From Bidens hawaiensis (lineage: Eukaryota; Streptophyta; Magnoliopsida; Asterales; Asteraceae): DNA of 64,000 nucleotides. Numbering within the stretch: position 1 is the first letter of the stretch; every line of letters starts with the position of its first letter. The notes under the pieces are model-generated. The model had not been told where the DNA came from and did no database searches. It worked only from the letters and a program-made list of their open reading frames with translations. The position numbers and the translations under genes were made by a program. Positions 23,649 to 35,920 of this stretch are shown here, piece after piece. The stretch lies in NCBI GenBank assembly GCA_021521415.1, contig JAIQDT010014611.1:1-64000 (forward strand), read 5' to 3'.

Positions 23649-24647
23649 CAGTGTGTTTGTTTTTAGAAGACGTTTCATTTAAAAACGTCTGCGCCCGTCC
23701 TCATCTCCTAAAAGTGTTGCCTCTGTCACTTCTCAATTCTTCTTTTTTTCATTATCAACAACGATAATCAAAACCTGCAGATTCCACCCTCCTCCTTCTC
23801 CACCCCAACCCTAGCTTCCACCCTCGCCGCCGCCGGCGGCCTTCCTCCTCCACCGCCGCCGGCTATCTCCGTCGCCGCCGTCAACGATCCAAGCCTCTCT
23901 CTTTCCAAAGATCCACGTCTCTCTCTCAAACGATTTCCGCTGAACATAGTACTCACTGTAAACCCAATTGCAGTCATCACTAAATTAATCCCAGCAGGCA
24001 TCATTTCATCAACTAATATTCTAAAACTGTTTGTTCTCTAGAACCAATCGATAGTATGTTGTTGTCTTATTGTTGTTGTGTATATGTTCTTGAAATCTCA
24101 TTGTTTGTATCATAGACAGACATATGTTTGTAATGATGGGTTGACATTGTTTATTGATGATTGTGGAGAGTGATGGTGATTTTTAGAAGAGTCTAGAAGA
24201 ATTGAAGAAATGGTAGGTTGTGATTGGGAGGTGTGACTGCAAACAACCAATATTGCAAGTTTATAAATTTGCAATAATGAAAATGATTTGGAGTGGACTG
24301 AAGATTTTATAGGGGGTTGAATCTAGACCCCTTATGTGATGTAATTGTTCCATTTTGAGCCCGGGATGTAAACGAGCGGGTCAATGAATGTTCGGTTCAT
24401 TTGCAGGTCTATATGTATATTATATTGAGTTGGTTGGATTGATTTAATAAAATGTTTGTGGTATTATGAATATTATTTCAGTGTTGTTGACTATTATTTA
24501 AATTTGGATGTAGAAGATCTTTTTTATTTAAATTTCAGTTTATTTTAGCAGTCTGCAGATGTTTGGTCCACCTCTTCGCTGCAGATGTCTGCAGATGTGG
24601 TCCCGCAAACTGCAGACGTTTTACCTCTGAAAAAACAAATAGCACTC
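23649..24647. mobile_element. Putative TIR element with CTGCAGA-rich ends, about 1.0 kb
   Basis: The left end AGTGTGTTTGTTTTTAGAAGACG is matched by the reverse complement of the right end, AGTGCTATTTGTTTTTTCAGAGG, and both sides then carry ACGTCTGC words. The right subterminal region repeats CTGCAGATGT. No convincing target duplication is visible, so the exact edges are uncertain. The interior has a GC-rich (CCG)n-like block (23790-23880) and a possible host gene fragment, which would make this a gene-carrying non-autonomous DNA transposon. Confidence 0.45.
23942..24004 (-). pseudogene. Possible captured first-exon start of a membrane-anchored RING-H2 gene
   Basis: The minus strand begins MMPAGINLVMTAIGFTVSTM and then changes abruptly into low-complexity arginine and glycine-rich translation. 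The N-terminal peptide looks like the membrane segment that starts a group of plant ATL/RING-H2 ubiquitin ligases. That is recalled resemblance only and has not been searched. The upstream side (24005-24250) is T-rich in a way compatible with a 5' UTR or promoter. With no RING domain present it cannot encode a working ligase. Confidence 0.4.
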
Positions 24648-25768
24648 TAGTTTTTGTGTTTGACTTCCAAGACCTTTTTATAGGATTCGATAGTCTCCTA
24701 GGATATCATCTATGCTCCTCAAATATCCCTTGATGCCAAAGCCATTTGGATTCCATGAGTACCTCACGTGATGGTTTCTCACTTAATCAATGCTATAAGA
24801 TGATTATGGTATAGTCATTGATGGCAAAGCTTGTTATATAAAACATTATAAAGTTACTCTTAAACCTAAACTTATTCTTTGTGATCGATTTGCATATCCT
24901 TTTTTAGGAAAATAAATTAATTAATTAATAAAAGAAGATTACTAATACTTGTCTTAAATTTGTAAATAACTTAAGTTTGACTTCGAATGCAACAAGCTCT
25001 TTATACTCAAATGTATCATTATTCTCATTTTAATGGGGTGATAAGATGGTTTGAGTATGAAATAGAAGGGATTTATCCCCGTAGTAGTTTACAATATTTA
25101 ATTCAAAAAGAATATTCAAACGTATCGTGTCTATTAACTTTTAAGTCTGCCGCAGTGTTTACTATTTAACATTTAAATGTGATTGCACGTTCCCTTACAA
25201 TTTAGTTATTTTTTTAACGCCCAACAAATAGATAATTGCCTAAATACTTCGTACGGGGTGACTCAATGGCAAAAGGCTACCGATAGCTAGCCTAACTCAT
25301 CTATACGGAGCCCTTAAGCGCTTCCAAGTTATCTCTAGTTTCGAGAAAAACTCACCCACGTACCCGAAGGCCCACTGGTAATAAAACCCAGACCACCTGA
25401 ATATCAAACCGAAAATCATAAAAATTCAGATCTTCCTTCAATGAGCCATACATGCTCTATCCAAAATGTTATAACACCATACAAAGTTACACATGAAATA
25501 TGATTACCATAGATGTTATGATTAGTTTGATAGGCTTGACGTACATTAAGATTATTGGGCCGTTGAAACACAACCAAATTTAAGCCCTGAAACGAGCTTG
25601 GATGGCCCAATAAACTTTGGTCTAGTTTATTTAAACGCTCTAGATCTCATGTTCATAACGCATGAACATGAAGTAAATAAAGATAATCTGGAAGTATTCA
25701 AGATTAAATTGATATAACTTAAATGATAGTCATATAAGAAAAATGTATTGGATAACCCGCAATGCAAC
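24648..25768. other. Intergenic, no gene seen
   Basis: The sequence is AT-rich. At 25245-25390 a more GC-balanced block starts with GGGTGACTCAATGGC and looks like a fragment of a dispersed repeat, but it lacks the boxes needed to call a SINE. Short open frames (24987-25169, 25416-25610 and 25627-25809, the last ending just past this interval) show no family signal. Confidence 0.35.
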
Positions 25769-25872
25769 CCCTTAATTTTTGGGTTAGGCCCTTTTCTTGG
25801 GCCAAGCAACAGTTGAGCCTCCCTTAATTTTTGGGTTAGGCCCTTTTCTTGGGCCTAGCAACAGTTGAGCCT
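25769..25872. repeat. 52-bp tandem duplication
   Basis: Two adjacent copies begin CCTTAATTTTTGGG and end GTTGAGCCT, 52 bp apart, with a single visible substitution (CCAAG against CCTAG). The near identity suggests a recent replication slip. Confidence 0.9.
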
Positions 25873-26052
25873 GCACTTGTAGCATTTTAGTTCATTTTAT
25901 TGAACGTATATTGATCTGAAATTTAGGACAATTATTAAAAATACACCTTTTTTTCCTTTTTGTTTCCCTCACAGCAACAAACTTGGGTGGCGTGTGGTAT
26001 GCATAAATAGCAGGAGGAATGAAACGAGTTATTGAGAGAGAATGAAAAAATA

Positions 26053-26349
26053 GATGTTTGGTTGGTTAATGGAATATAATCAACGATTACACATTGAATA
26101 TCATTCCACCAAAATCATTCATTCCCCCCCCCCCCCCGTTTTTCTCATTTCATTTATCTTTCACCATACTCTCTCAACACCACCACCTCACCACCAACTG
26201 ACCAACCCCACCACCACATGACCATTGTCGCCGCCAATGCTACCACCACCACCACTGCTTGACCACCGCTACTGCCACCACCACCATCGCCATCATTGTC
26301 ATCATTGCAATTTTTTTTTCATTTTGAGATATGAATATATATATACATA

Positions 26350-26382
<33 letters not shown>

Positions 26383-26530
26383 AGACATATATTGCTACTC
26401 AACAAAATAAAGTAATAATTCATTTAATTTCATAGGTTAACCAAACAAGATAAAGAAATGGTAATAATCCATTTCATTCTTTTATTCATTCCCCCTCCAA
26501 TCTCCATTCCATTACTCCCGACCAAACATA
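26053..26530. mobile_element. MITE-like element with GTTTGGT ends
   Basis: The left end GATGTTTGGTTGG...TAATGGAAT pairs with the reversed right end TATGTTTGGTCGG...TAATGGAAT. The interior holds a 14-bp C run near 26126, a (CCA)n stretch (26200-26290) and TA/GTAT repeats (26336-26383). I found no clear target duplication. The open frame at 26225 is microsatellite translation. Confidence 0.5.
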
Positions 26531-27610
26531 ACTTTGGAGAAGTCAAAAGCAAGTATTTTGGGCATGCCCTTTATAACATTGGCCAAGTTTCAATTTGGCA
26601 CTTTATATAAACCCTCATGCACAAAGCTCTTCAATTTATTAATCAACTAAGTTAGAAACTTATTTAGAACACGAGTTAAAAATATAAAAAAAAATAATAA
26701 CACAATGTAAAATAAAATATATATATTGAACATATATAAGGATATAAGATATGATAGACTAGCTTATATTACAGAATATGAAAATAAAAGTTGAAAATTC
26801 ATGTATCTTTAAATATTTCTTTATATACAATATTTGTAACTTTAATTATAACTTTACCCTCTATATAAGAAATTAATAGTTCATTTTATTTCTAATTTTA
26901 ACTCTAGATAATGCAACGCGTAATTGACCGTAAGATTAAACAGATTGTCTCAAAAACAAACCAACCATCTATAATAATTAGCCTCAACTTTTATTTATCT
27001 TCATTTTAAACATATATAAAGTGAAATTTTCTTTATTTGAAATTTGAAAGTAATTATTTTATCTAAAAATATAAGATTTTTTTTTAAAATAAAAGTGTGA
27101 GTTCCAATATTACTTTCATATATGATTTCAGCTTCTTTAACACGATTACTATATTATATTTTTAACATCTAGTTTAGTTTCATTACATATGCCACTTTTC
27201 TAGTTAATATGTTTATTATTATTTCAACATTGACTTTTAAGACTAACCTGTGACTTGACAACCTAAGATTTTGAAGCCATTTAAACATTAGGAAAGTACT
27301 GCTTTCTTGTAACATATAATTTTATTTATAATAGATATCATCTAAACAGTAGTAATATTTTTCAAATATCAAAAACATGGAAAGCAAATGGTTGTTAGTT
27401 TCTTGAACAAACTCATTTTTTGGTGCAAGCATTCGTTGTTCACTAAAGAAGTCTATATTTTTGAAATCTTAGAGAATAAAAGGATATACAAAGACAATTT
27501 ATCATATCATACAAAGACAATTTATCATCTCATTAACGGTGTGCTTAAACCTAACATTTGTATTCATAAGTTAAGAATTTTATCTTATCACCCTGAAAAA
27601 AAACATGTAA
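26531..27610. other. AT-rich intergenic spacer
   Basis: Very AT-rich with no coding or repeat structure that I can define. A 75-codon open frame at 27388-27615 overlaps the next TIR element and is unremarkable. Confidence 0.4.
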
Positions 27611-29010
27611 TATAGGGTTGGTGTCCTTTAAAAACTCCAAAAATGTTAAAAACTAAGAACTCTTAACAACCAAACAATTTTTAAAAATTTTTTATATATC
27701 TGCATTATTTAAGAGTAGTTTAATTGTTTTTCCCCGTAAATCCTTTTATATATAACACAAACCGAACTACATCTGGATAATGGGTAAGCGAACAACAAGC
27801 TGCGCCGCTATCCCCTTTTGAATCGCAAAGCCTATTCTACTAAATATAAATCATTGGTTCCTCGGGCTCTGCGAGTCACTGTGGACCACCTTCTGCACCC
27901 GCTCCAAGAAGCGAACCGCCTCGGGAGCTAGGGATCCAAAAGTGTCTAAGGCAAATGGAATGAACACGTGCTGATTCTCCAAACACGATGTCTCATGCTT
28001 AGCAACCTTCCTAGACTCCTCTCTCAAAACCGCCTGTCCTGGTACGAAGCCACTGTCTCTCAGCCCCACCAACGGGGACACCCCAGTGAGGTCAACACAC
28101 GCATGCTTACCCCCTGCCCAGCCAAACACAAGAACATCCGCAGGACGCAGGGTAGATCTTCCCTCACGCGGATCAGTCAAAAAGTTAACAGATGCCTCTT
28201 TCTTGGCTGAGATCCCGGCACGTCTAAGCACATCCCATAACACATCTCTAACCCAGTCATGACGATACTTGAATCCCGGCAATTCCTTACAGTGGAGGGC
28301 ATCCTCACCGAATCTATCCAAACAAGCCTTTTTACAAATGGGGCATAATTCATCTGGAGGGAAAAGGGGAATCATAAGCCGGTATTTAAGGATGGCTCTG
28401 TATTCAACTGCCGACATCCGTTGCCCAAGACCTTCAATGGGCACAACAGTCAAAAAATCCTGGGCATGAGCCCCCTTGAGACAAGCTAAAACTGCCTTTT
28501 GTCTCGGGGTCATATCGAATCTCTCCTCCAAATCATGTACGTGTTTACCATAAAGAGCACTCGCCAAGGTTTGTTGAGGTTTCTTGGGGGCGGTCTCCTT
28601 ATCAGTAAAACCGCCTATATCAAGGTTCGGGAGAGTTGTTCCAATATTACCAGGTGCAAAAGAGTAGTCATGATCTACCCCCGTAACACCAGCGTTTCGC
28701 AGGACGTGGTCCTGCAATTTCCACGACTGAGACCTGGAAGCCACAAATATTTTAAAAATAATTTTTTGATTACATATATAAATCTCAAGTTTACGCATGT
28801 GTAAAATTTATTTAATACCAAATTTACATTTGTGTAAAAAAACATAGATATGTGTAAAAATTAATTTTCATAATTTTAATCGTAAATATAGATATAAAAA
28901 GTGGTAAAACTATACTTAAATAATATTAACATACAAAATTTTTTATAAAAATTTAGGGTTCCTTAAAGTTCTTAAATAATTTAAGTGTTCTGAAATGAAA
29001 CCAACCATAT
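27611..29010. mobile_element. TIR-bounded repeat carrying an RT-associated fragment
   Basis: The left end TATAGGGTTGGTGTCCTTT is matched by the reversed right end ATATGGTTGGTTTCATTT. Both sides continue with related runs rich in AAGAACT and AACACTT words and then AAATTTTT-rich sequence. Total length is about 1.4 kb, of which nearly 1 kb is the protein-coding fragment. I see no clean target duplication because the right edge abuts another TIR element. Confidence 0.5.
27767..28737 (-). pseudogene. C-terminal part of a reverse-transcriptase-associated protein (zinc knuckle plus PD-(D/E)XK-like segment)
   Basis: A long minus-strand frame, open apart from one stop, resembles the C-terminus of a plant family usually annotated as RT-domain protein (recalled). 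A knuckle, CPICKKACLDRFGEDALHC, is followed by ELPGFKYRHDWVRDVLWDV, then RPADVLVFGWAGGKHACVDL. The spacing of RPAD and the later D resembles the restriction-like endonuclease found after RT in early-branching non-LTR retrotransposons. One likely zinc ligand is D (GEDA) where I would expect H. An in-frame TGA follows SPRNQ, after which the frame continues through FAIQKGIAAQLVVRLPI to TAG at 27767-27769. The first 18 residues of the open frame above 28737 come from unrelated AT-rich DNA. No RT domain lies upstream, so the copy is 5'-truncated or captured. Confidence 0.62.
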
Positions 29011-29249
29011 ATATATGGTGAGGATCCTAAGAGAACTTTTTGAAATTGAAAACTTTGAGAACCATTTTGGATCACAAAAAAACCCCTTAAAACATTATTA
29101 AAAAAATAAAACGAAAATTTTAAAAAAGTAAAAAAAACAAAATTTTTTATTTTTCATTGCATTTTCACAAAAAAAAAACTAATTATACACATATGTATAT
29201 TTTTATTTAATCTTGATTAACATAATGTATACATTTGTACATTATCTTT

Positions 29250-31569
29250 TGTAACAACTTGGTTTTACCAATTGAGATTTTATTCGTTACCCAACCCTTT
29301 TTCCATGTCGGGTTATTTTTGATAAAACATAGCGTTTATCGAGATAGTTAATTATTATAATATTATTGTTTAAATTGTTTATAAATATATATATACAACT
29401 TTCAAGATGTTACCATTTCACCCTTAAATTAAACTTTTACCAATTAATGGTTTCAACCTCAACCTTCAGGGATTAAAATGCAAATATTATACATATTATT
29501 ATATTATATTTCTGATCTAGAAACCTATGACCCGCACCATTTACTCAAGACCCGTTTATTGACCCGTTTAACAAACTTGAGCCTCAATTCTCGTCCTATA
29601 CTTGGAAATTGAATCAAGGACGCGTTAATCTATCCATAATTGGCACACCGACGCTCTTAATTAGGTATAATCAATCAATCGTGATTCAAATTCCTTATTA
29701 TACGAAGTCGTCTTTACCCGTTTCTTATTATACGCGTAAACGTCCATCATAATTCAATTAAACCTGCATTTATAACCCTTACACCGTCGCCAATATAACA
29801 CCTAAGGTTAATTATATTAACACATCGTTTTCATATCGATTATCGGATTACGTTTGGCCGGCGGTACAACGAGCTCGTAGTCTGCAATTAAAGACTGTTA
29901 AGGTAATTGATTTCATGTATCTTGGTCGTATTGTCATGCTTAACAATAACCCTAACTTCAATGGATCAAACTTACAACAGATTATCCGATTTGAGATTCT
30001 AGGGTTTTGTTTAAACTTGTTAATCTTTTCGTCTGGTTTTAATTAATTTATTTTAGTTTATATTCAATCATCAGTTTGGCTCAGTTGGTTGCGTGTGGAC
30101 GTTCATGTACTGAGCCGGGCAGGGACGCAGGTTCGAGCCCTGGCCAACCCAGTTTTAGGTTTTTTATGATTTTTATTATTTATTTTAAGGTTTAGGTACT
30201 TAATTAATTAATTATAGTTAATATTAATTATTAAGTAAATATTACTTTATTAAAATCCGACACGTTAAATTCACGTTGTCTCATCGTTAAGCGTTTTCAC
30301 AAACTTTTTCTTTATTATATATGTATTTTTGGTATTTAAACAAAAACATAATAAACACATTAAATAAATTTTCGTTAAAAGATACAAAACGAAATATTTA
30401 CTTATATTTTACTACATACTATATTTAATTATCTATACATTATAAAAATTATTTATTTATATATTCGTATTTTATTCGAATAATTATAAGTGTAACTTAA
30501 GTTGTATTTAATCAAACTATTTTATTTATTTATTTAGATACTATTATTATAAGCATATCCTTTATCTTGTTTATTTAAATCATGTAATTATATATATATT
30601 TTAATTAATAGAGCTAATGATCCTAACAATAACCGCAAAGATCAATCGTCCAAATCCATAATATTCTAATCACAATCATAACTCAATCTCCATCGAAATC
30701 TTAATTTATTAAATCTTATTATATCTCTTATAATTAATTTAAAATTATATTATTTAATTAGGAATCATTGACGGTATATTTCGAAGGGGTTTTCTTTTCT
30801 CTCATCATCATCACTTATACTTTGTTCTTCTAATCAGGTGAGTAATCACTCCCCTATTTTACTTGTTTTCAAATGTTTTGGGGACACTTGCGTACCATTT
30901 ATCATATTATTTCTCAAACACAAACTGTGATCTTTGTGATGTGTATCAATTGAATGATTGCCTGTTACTTGCTATTTGCTTACTTGCTTACTTGAATCGC
31001 ATTCGGAGAGGTCCAACATTATCTCATTATTGTATGATCATACGACTGTCGTAGTGGCCGGAGCCCGATCGCATTGGCAATGGTTTCACCGACACCTCAT
31101 TTTGGTAACTAATGCCCATTCGCATGACAACGGTTTAGCCCTTTCTTTATGGTTGACTTTTTATGTATGTGCTACGGTTTAATTGTTTATACTCACAGAT
31201 AACAGTTTTGCCTATTTTTATTCACTTATATCATTATATAGTATTATCACTTTTGTTTGTGTCAAAACTGGTGATCTACTAACTCAACATGTGTTTTTTG
31301 ACAAACATATATTTTGTACGCATTTGCAGGTTATATATTTGGATTGCTTATCGAACTGATGCTCACATAGAGATGACTTTAGAATAAAACATATACAAGA
31401 ATAGTTGGTTTTGTATTTGTAATTTTCTTTATTTTTGTTGTATATGAATGTTGTTTGATAATAAATAAATTAATTAGATATTGTCGCTTATAATTTCATG
31501 ATAGTAACCTTGTGAGCTGTGACAATCAGTTCACGCCCTGGCATTTCCGCCTTAGGTTGGGGTGTGACA
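29250..31569 (+). repeat. 5' LTR of the LARD-like element
   Basis: 2320 bp, paired with 35921-38234. It includes a very AT-rich central part (30180-30780) and a GC-balanced tRNA-like block (30071-30152). The open frames at 30863-31182 are LTR sequence. Confidence 0.88.
30071..30152 (+). other. tRNA-like block with Pol III A and B boxes inside the LTR
   Basis: TGGCTCAGTTGG (30077-30088) matches the tRNA D-loop/A box and GGTTCGAGCCC (30130-30140) matches the T-loop/B box at tRNA-like spacing. The 7-nt acceptor arms do not pair well, so this is not a functional tRNA. GGCTCAG (30078-30084) pairs perfectly with CTGAGCC (30110-30116) to form a different hairpin. It may derive from a SINE or tRNA absorbed into the LTR. 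The same block occurs in the other LTR. Confidence 0.6.
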
Positions 31570-31570
31570 G

Positions 31571-31584
31571 ATTGGTATCAGAGC
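31571..31584 (+). promoter_or_regulatory. Primer-binding site, initiator tRNA-Met
   Basis: ATTGGTATCAGAGCC starts one to two bases after the left LTR and is complementary to the initiator tRNA-Met 3' end. Confidence 0.9.
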
Positions 31585-34500
31585 CGAAGGTTTAAGATAG
31601 GTCGTTAGAAAAGTCCAAGAAATATGCTTAGGACCCCATACGTGTCTATTTGTTTACCTATGTGTTATATTTAATTGTTTACAGCTTACGTAATTTCCTG
31701 CTAGACTAAGTACTTATTTAACTGCTTAGTTTAATGCTTATTTTACTGCCATGCACACACAACTCCGAGACTATGTCTCACCCTCAAAATATTTTTATAG
31801 CTCCGAGGCAATGCCTCATTCCCATGATATATATTTACATTTAATTTTTTGTTGATTGTTTTCGTTGACGGGAATTTCTTTTAGGATTTCCAAAGTTTTG
31901 CATTTACATTTTAAGTGTTTCACGTAATCAGTTAACGGTTACATTTTTCCAATGCGTTTTATTATTTTATTACTTTTTAAATGTCTAGTCGGGTGAAAAA
32001 TCCATGGGACGCCATGGACACGCCAACTATTCATTTTCACAATTATTATATTTACGATATTTGGTTGAAGCATTATCACGCGTGGTGATATACGAGATAC
32101 TTCAACTACTCATACTTACATTTGTCATTCGTTATTTAGTTTGGTCGGTTAAAACGGCACATAACACTCATGAGACACCCAATATATCAAGAAATTTACG
32201 TTATTTTTTATTTTTTTATGATGTTATTTTATTTGGAAACAAGTTACAATTTGACTCGATTACTTAATTATTCAATTGCATCGAACCAAGACTTACTGAT
32301 TCAATTCATTCACATACTCATAAATATTTTTATTTCCATAATGGAGCACAGATCATTCATTCACTGGGACTCTGTTATCACAAGTCCATCTAAACAACTT
32401 ACTATTTAATTATCTAATCGGTTATCTCGCACTCATATTATCACATTAACAAATTATCAAGAGAAATTAATAGCTATTTTCTCATACAGATATTACAACA
32501 TCATCAAACTATCAAATATAATAAAAGTATTATTAAATACCTTAATATTTGAACAATATCCCTCATGTTCACGATTATCACGTTATCAATTAACGAACTT
32601 ATCACAAGTAACTCAATATCCCCAATAACTATCAATTACATCTCAGTTATCACCCTCAAATTTTAAGTATTAACATTTTAATTTGTTATGCTTCGAAAAA
32701 AATCTCATATCAAATCACCTCATTGATTATATCATCTACTCAACAAATTGTCGTATAGATTATCTCATTTAAATTCTGATTTATCCTTAAGTCATGATTA
32801 ACGCTAGCACAACTTATGTCGAATATCACTATTTCCTTAATAACTAATAAGGAATTTACACAACTTATTATTTATATTCATTTAACCTCAATTTACATAA
32901 TTATAGAAGGATTTCTACATCAAACAATATAGATCATATATTCTCTACACCCGCTTTATGACCACAAGTACAGCCAATGAGATAGCTCCTAGAATCTCTA
33001 GGGTATAAATTCTAAACACTAATACAATCAATTTAATCTTGTTCACTAACTTCTTTCAGAGAAATTTTGATTCATTTACCCTTACTCACCTTCATAACAA
33101 CGATAATAGCAAGTGCAAGCTTAATAATCGAGTTTAGGTTATTAAGTAAACCCATTTATCAATCTCAACGAAATCATAGCGTCCCAAACAAGAAACCTTA
33201 CACCGGAATACGCTCGTTACGTCTTATTCGCGACTTTCGTCATCCAACTCAATTCTTGTGTCATTCTTACACTCACTATAACAGTTATGGTTATCCCATT
33301 AACACTTATCGTTACGCTGCCTACGACACAAAGACATCCCACAACGGTCTATGCCGTCGACTTAACTTTATACACCTGCTACACGTGCCTTCTACAATTA
33401 TGGAGACCCTAATCACCTACGCAACGCATTGTTCTTTACTCATTCACGCCGAGTTCAGATTATACTGGCACCGTACCATACTACCCATGCTCATTTAGCT
33501 TAAACCAACCAACTCTATGCCTTTCAGGCTTTCTTCATGTAACAAGGTCATTCTCGCCTGTTCGATTCGAGACCCGCAAGACTTAATTTTATCAAGCTTA
33601 CCTTAGTCAAACCTTGTTTTCACAAACCTATTCGAGGTGCCCCAAATCATTCGGTCTCAATTGTTTAAGTTTTCATAAGCTCAATTAACAAAGGTGTTTT
33701 AAATTAAACCAATCGTAGTTATGTTTTCACAAAGAAGATTTTTATCGTCTTCATCATTTTCGTCTAAACGTATTTTGTACTCAATTATACCTTAAACGAT
33801 TATTTGTCTAAATTAGTTATTTTGAAACAAACCCAACTTGGAAAATCCTTCATTTTAAGTATCTTTTTCGCATACAATAAAATTTTTCTTATCTTTCCAA
33901 AGATCAATATCGTTGGTTTCCGTACTTATCTATACGTTTGGTTTTACTAAATCAAAAATTATAGGATTTGGTTCATTAACATTTCATCAGCTGATCAAAA
34001 TATTTATATCCTCATAAATCGAAACAAATTTTATTTATTATTTTTTTTTCTTTTCTCAATTATAAAAGACATAATTTCGACAGTTAGTTATTAGTTGACC
34101 ATATTATTCAATTTGTCTTTTCTCATTTACCTTGTTTGCTTATTAAATTATTGACAACGTGTCAATTTCTACTCTCAACTTTGATTTTTAACATTTTTGT
34201 ACGTCGTGTATTTATTGATCTCATGCATTACAATTTACCTTTCATCTTATAAATTTTTTTATCATTGAAATTGAATGTTGTAGTTCTATTGTTAATTGAA
34301 CTTGTCATTATTTAAACAAAATTATTTTCGCTATTGAATTTTTTTTCCATTCTTTAAGTTAATTTCACTATAAAAAAATGAACTTCATTGAATTCCCATG
34401 GTGATTTAATTGGAATTTTATTATTAATGTTCACTATTATCTAATGACATTTGCGTGGTTGTTGTCGAAAACCTGCGGTGGTTCATGGGTATCTCAACAA

Positions 34501-35905
34501 TCCTTTTTCACTCTTGTTAGATTTCGTTATTTAGTTGGAATCGCACGTTGGTTCGTAGATATTTCAGCTCCTTACTTCAATTTTTAATACATCTTGGAAA
34601 TTTAAAATGTTTCGATGATTTCTTCAGTTGTTGTTGGAATATTCATAATGGTTCATGCATTTCCAGCTCCGCGTTTTCTTCTATTTAAATATATTATTTC
34701 TCAACTCGTCTCTGTTTTTCATTATTACTTTAATATTCATTATTTATTTAATCTTTCATGATAAACTATGAATATTGCAATTGTAATTTGGGGATATTCC
34801 AATGACCCACTTTATACTATATCTAATATTAAAGATTTAATTCGAATAGGACTATCTCGGTGATTCTTGAATATCCGATTCCCAATTTCATCTATTTACA
34901 GTTTGTTTGTATACATAAATAATTTTGCATTCTCAATTACTACTACCAATACTTTAATAGTATAATTTACCTCATCTTAAATACAAAATTGCGATATTTC
35001 AATGTTGTATAAAGTTCTCTTTAAATTTCATGAGTTTCTCATTTAACTAAACTAAATCCCTCAAAGTCTTCGTCTAATCTTGTTCAAATTTGTACTCCCG
35101 GTCTTATGAATTATACCTCGAATGTTGCAATATTTTAAAATTTTCACAGGTTATTATTCGTCTACAATTATCAATTAATTACTTCATAAACGTCTGTTGA
35201 TGTTATCCTTGCAATCATAGAATTTATGGTAAGTTCACGTAAATTTGTTAGTTGGCTCGTATCCCCACTCTCTTTCTTCAAAATCGATCTTGTCGACGCA
35301 TCATATATCCCAACTTCAATGTTTCCGTTTCTCTTAACTTTTAAGTTACTTTAAAATTTTCACTAATTTCATTACTCAAACTTGAAAGTTCACCTAAATT
35401 GCGTTATTAGAAATATTTATAAGATCTTCTGATTTTACACTTATAATAAATCAACTCCCAATGGTCTTATAATATGTTAACACTTTCCTCATATTTATAA
35501 TAAATTAATAGCTTTTCTCACAAAATCATGGCTTTCAAATATTTTGTAAACCACACGATGGGACGAGTTATGTGAACCATCCGACGACCTAAGTAATTAT
35601 GGAGGCCTACATAATTATCGAAGTCCTCGCATGGAAATCATAATGCGTGCAATTGTGTGTCATAATATGGAATCGAAAGTAATTGGGATAACGGTACAAA
35701 TGTAGAGATGATAAGGACATGGTGGATACGCCGCTGGTACATCCTATATATAAGTGCCCTTATCGGATTTTCATTTGGAGCGTTATTTTGACTATTCAAG
35801 GTTCTGTGATATAATAAATTTTAAAATTTATATATTTATAAATTTCTTTTCCTCAAAATTTAATGGTGTTGTTATAGTATCCTTTAATTTCGGGACGAAA
35901 TTTCC
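31585..35905 (+). other. Non-coding interior of the LARD-like element
   Basis: At 31981 an ATG opens MSSRVKNPWDAMDTPTIHF, possibly a gag start, but a stop follows within about 35 codons. The rest is AT-rich with only short open frames; the longest, 33067-33498 (143 aa), matches no family I know. No zinc knuckle, FGL or YxDD, D-x-G-A or HHCC motif is visible. Ancestral coding sequence may have drifted by C-to-T decay. Confidence 0.6.
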
Positions 35906-35920
35906 TAAAATATGGGAGAC
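35906..35920 (+). promoter_or_regulatory. Polypurine tract of the LARD-like element
   Basis: The purine-rich run ATATGGGAGAC lies immediately before the right LTR. Confidence 0.65.

Noticed and set aside
25245..25390. Possible SINE starting GGGTGACTCAATGGC
   Set aside because: An A-box-like start but no B box at the expected distance, no tail and no duplication.
30071..30152. Functional tRNA gene
   Set aside because: A and B boxes are good but the acceptor stem does not pair and an alternative 7-bp hairpin replaces the cloverleaf.
33067..33498. 143-codon open frame in the LARD-like interior
   Set aside because: No family motif, biased composition, and surrounded by degenerate sequence.
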